A stretch of 23,771 nt of DNA from Nanobdellota archaeon (GTDB lineage: Archaea > Nanobdellota > Nanobdellia > Pacearchaeales > GW2011-AR1). Below are positions 22,283-23,771 of this stretch, in pieces. The notes under the pieces are model-generated. The model saw only the letters and a program-made list of their open reading frames with translations. It did no database searches and was not told the origin of the DNA. The position numbers and the translations under genes were made by a program. The stretch spans positions 1-23,771 of the forward strand of contig DAOWJD010000020.1 of assembly GCA_030640565.1 (NCBI GenBank), given 5' to 3'. Every line of letters begins with the position of its first letter. The first letter of the stretch is position 1.

Positions 22283-23771
22283 ATGACAAACAAATATGGC
22301 GCATCTGAGATAAAAGTATTAGAAGGTCTTGAAGGAGTTAGGAAACGTCCTGCAATGTATCTAGGCTCTACTGGGAAAGAGGGCCTGCACCATTTAATAT
22401 ACGAGGCAGTGGATAATTCTGTAGATGAAGCTCTTGCAGGGTATTGTAAAAAGATAAAAGTAACTCTGAATAAAGATGGTTCTGTAACAGTGGTTGATGA
22501 TGGAAGAGGAATTCCTGTAGATATGCATCCAACACAAAAAGTTCCTGCTGTTGAGGTTGCGCTGACAAAACTTCATGCAGGAGGAAAGTTTGATAAGAAA
22601 TCTTATGCCATCTCTGGAGGATTGCACGGAGTAGGAATTTCTGTTGTTAATGCTCTCTCAAAAAAATTAATAATTGAAATTAAAAGAAATGGAAAAATTC
22701 ATAGACAAGAATACTCAAGAGGAAAAACTAAAACAAAATTGAAGGTTGTAGGAAAAAGCAATGAGACTGGAACAAAGATCACTTTCTGGCCAGACCCAGA
22801 AATCTTTCCTAAATTGGATTTTGATTACAAAATCCTTGAAACAAGGTTTAGAGAAATTGTTTTTCTAAATGCTGGTTTGAGAATAATCTTAATTGATGAG
22901 AATAAGAATAAGAAAGAAGAATTTTTTGCTTCTGGTGGGATTATAGAATTTGTAAAATGGTTGAATAAATCAAAAGAAGTATTTCATAAGCCTATTTATT
23001 TCAAAAAGGAAGTGGACCACACAATAATTGAGGTTTCTATCCAGTATAACAGGGGATATCAGGAAAATATTTTTGGTTTTATTAATACTATAAATACTGT
23101 AGAAGGAGGGACTCATGTTTCTGGTTTTAAAACAGCTCTAACAAGGGTTATTAACGATTATGCAAAAAAGAAAGGACTTTTGAAAAATGGATTGCTTTCA
23201 GGAGATGATGTTAGGGAAGGGCTTACAGTTGTGCTTAGTTTGAAAATGTCAGACCCTCAGTTTGAAGGACAGACAAAAACAAAACTTGGAAATTCAGAAA
23301 TTAAAGGTTTTGTAGATTCTGCTGTTACAACAGCTCTTTCAGAATTTTTTGAAGAAAACCCTTCTGTTGCTAGAAAAATAACCTCAAAAGCAATTGATTC
23401 TGCTAAAGCAAGATTAGCTGCTAAAAAAGCAAAAGATCTTGTGCGAAGAAAAAATGTTTTTTCTCTTGGAGGATTGCCTGGAAAACTTGCAGATTGCTCA
23501 AGTAAAAAAACTGAAAATACAGAGCTTTATATTGTTGAAGGTCAAAGTGCTGGTGGTAGTGCCAAAGTTGGAAGAGACAAAGAACATCAGGCAATACTTC
23601 CTTTAAAAGGAAAAATTTTGAATATTGAAAAATCCAGCCCTGTAAAAGCACTTTCAAGTGAGGAAATAGTTAATATGATAACAGCTATTGGAACAGGCAC
23701 TGGAGAGCAGTTTGACATTAAAAAATTAAGATATGGCAAAATAATAATAATGGCTGATGCAGATGTTGATG
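22283..23771 (+). CDS. gyrB: DNA gyrase subunit B (3' partial, runs off the window)
   Basis: The first 496 codons of an open frame are present, starting MTNKYGASEIKVLEGLEGVR. The GHKL ATPase has DNSVDEA, DDGRGIPVD, GGLHGVGISVVNALS and the QTKTKLGN loop. The TOPRIM part has YIVEGQSAGGSA (catalytic Glu at 419), ILPLKGKILNIEKS and the metal-binding MADADVD at the edge. Gyrase introduces negative supercoils; archaea acquired it from bacteria. At residue 421 Gln replaces the Asp of the usual EGDSAGGSA. The start at 22283 follows a structured leader. Confidence 0.95.
   Translation, partial: MTNKYGASEIKVLEGLEGVRKRPAMYLGSTGKEGLHHLIYEAVDNSVDEALAGYCKKIKVTLNKDGSVTVVDDGRGIPVDMHPTQKVPAVEVALTKLHAGGKFDKKSYAISGGLHGVGISVVNALSKKLIIEIKRNGKIHRQEYSRGKTKTKLKVVGKSNETGTKITFWPDPEIFPKLDFDYKILETRFREIVFLNAGLRIILIDENKNKKEEFFASGGIIEFVKWLNKSKEVFHKPIYFKKEVDHTIIEVSIQYNRGYQENIFGFINTINTVEGGTHVSGFKTALTRVINDYAKKKGLLKNGLLSGDDVREGLTVVLSLKMSDPQFEGQTKTKLGNSEIKGFVDSAVTTALSEFFEENPSVARKITSKAIDSAKARLAAKKAKDLVRRKNVFSLGGLPGKLADCSSKKTENTELYIVEGQSAGGSAKVGRDKEHQAILPLKGKILNIEKSSPVKALSSEEIVNMITAIGTGTGEQFDIKKLRYGKIIIMADADVD

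Overview
The window looks like an AT-rich chromosome segment of an archaeon, most likely a DPANN lineage of the Woesearchaeota/Pacearchaeota type. Archaeal markers are the ribosomal proteins L7Ae, S28e and L24e, Kae1, an archaeal-type YchF/Ygr210 GTPase, a prepilin-like signal sequence, and TATA-like boxes that start about 29-32 nt before many ATG codons, which implies leaderless transcripts. The lineage is inferred from protein style only; there is no rRNA in the window.

Positions 1-13.6 kb form a surface-protein island interleaved with toxin-antitoxin (TA) modules. It opens with the 3' part of a giant adhesin or tail-fibre-like gene (more than 2,160 codons present, 5' end outside the window) with 15 VGIG-type repeats. 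Three TA cassettes follow: MNT/HEPN, winged-helix/RelE-like, and RHH-like/MazF. The first two are each followed by an orphan copy of the giant gene's 3' end that begins at the toxin stop codon. Next come a Tat-type lipoprotein with a PKD domain and beta-propeller, a large pilin-like secreted protein, a fourth TA pair (RHH-like/RelE), and a Cys-rich membrane-anchored surface protein that also has a degenerate tail copy behind it.

Positions 13.6-17.8 kb hold ordinary small archaeal genes: two winged-helix proteins, a small Cys/His protein, an operon of YchF GTPase, 2H phosphoesterase, HExxH metallopeptidase and DUF192 protein, a lysine-rich chromatin-like protein with an unusually strong Shine-Dalgarno, and a hypothetical protein.

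Positions 17.8-20 kb carry a second kind of insertion scar. A promoter and the first 13 codons of a kae1-like gene are cut off by a stop codon. They are followed by an AbrB-type protein, a probable PD-(D/E)XK nuclease, and then the complete kae1, one nucleotide downstream of the nuclease. Positions 20-21.8 kb contain the rpl7ae-rps28e-rpl24e operon followed by a sulfotransferase-like gene. The window ends with a small membrane protein and the first 496 codons of gyrB.

The strongest theme is that self-regulated small cassettes (TA modules, AbrB-nuclease) sit exactly at ends of host genes and are accompanied by divergent duplicate ends of those genes: 3' ends for the surface proteins and a 5' end for kae1. 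This resembles gene-end-targeted cassette acquisition in which the incoming DNA carries a replacement gene end. The duplicated ends are directly visible; the mechanism is inference.
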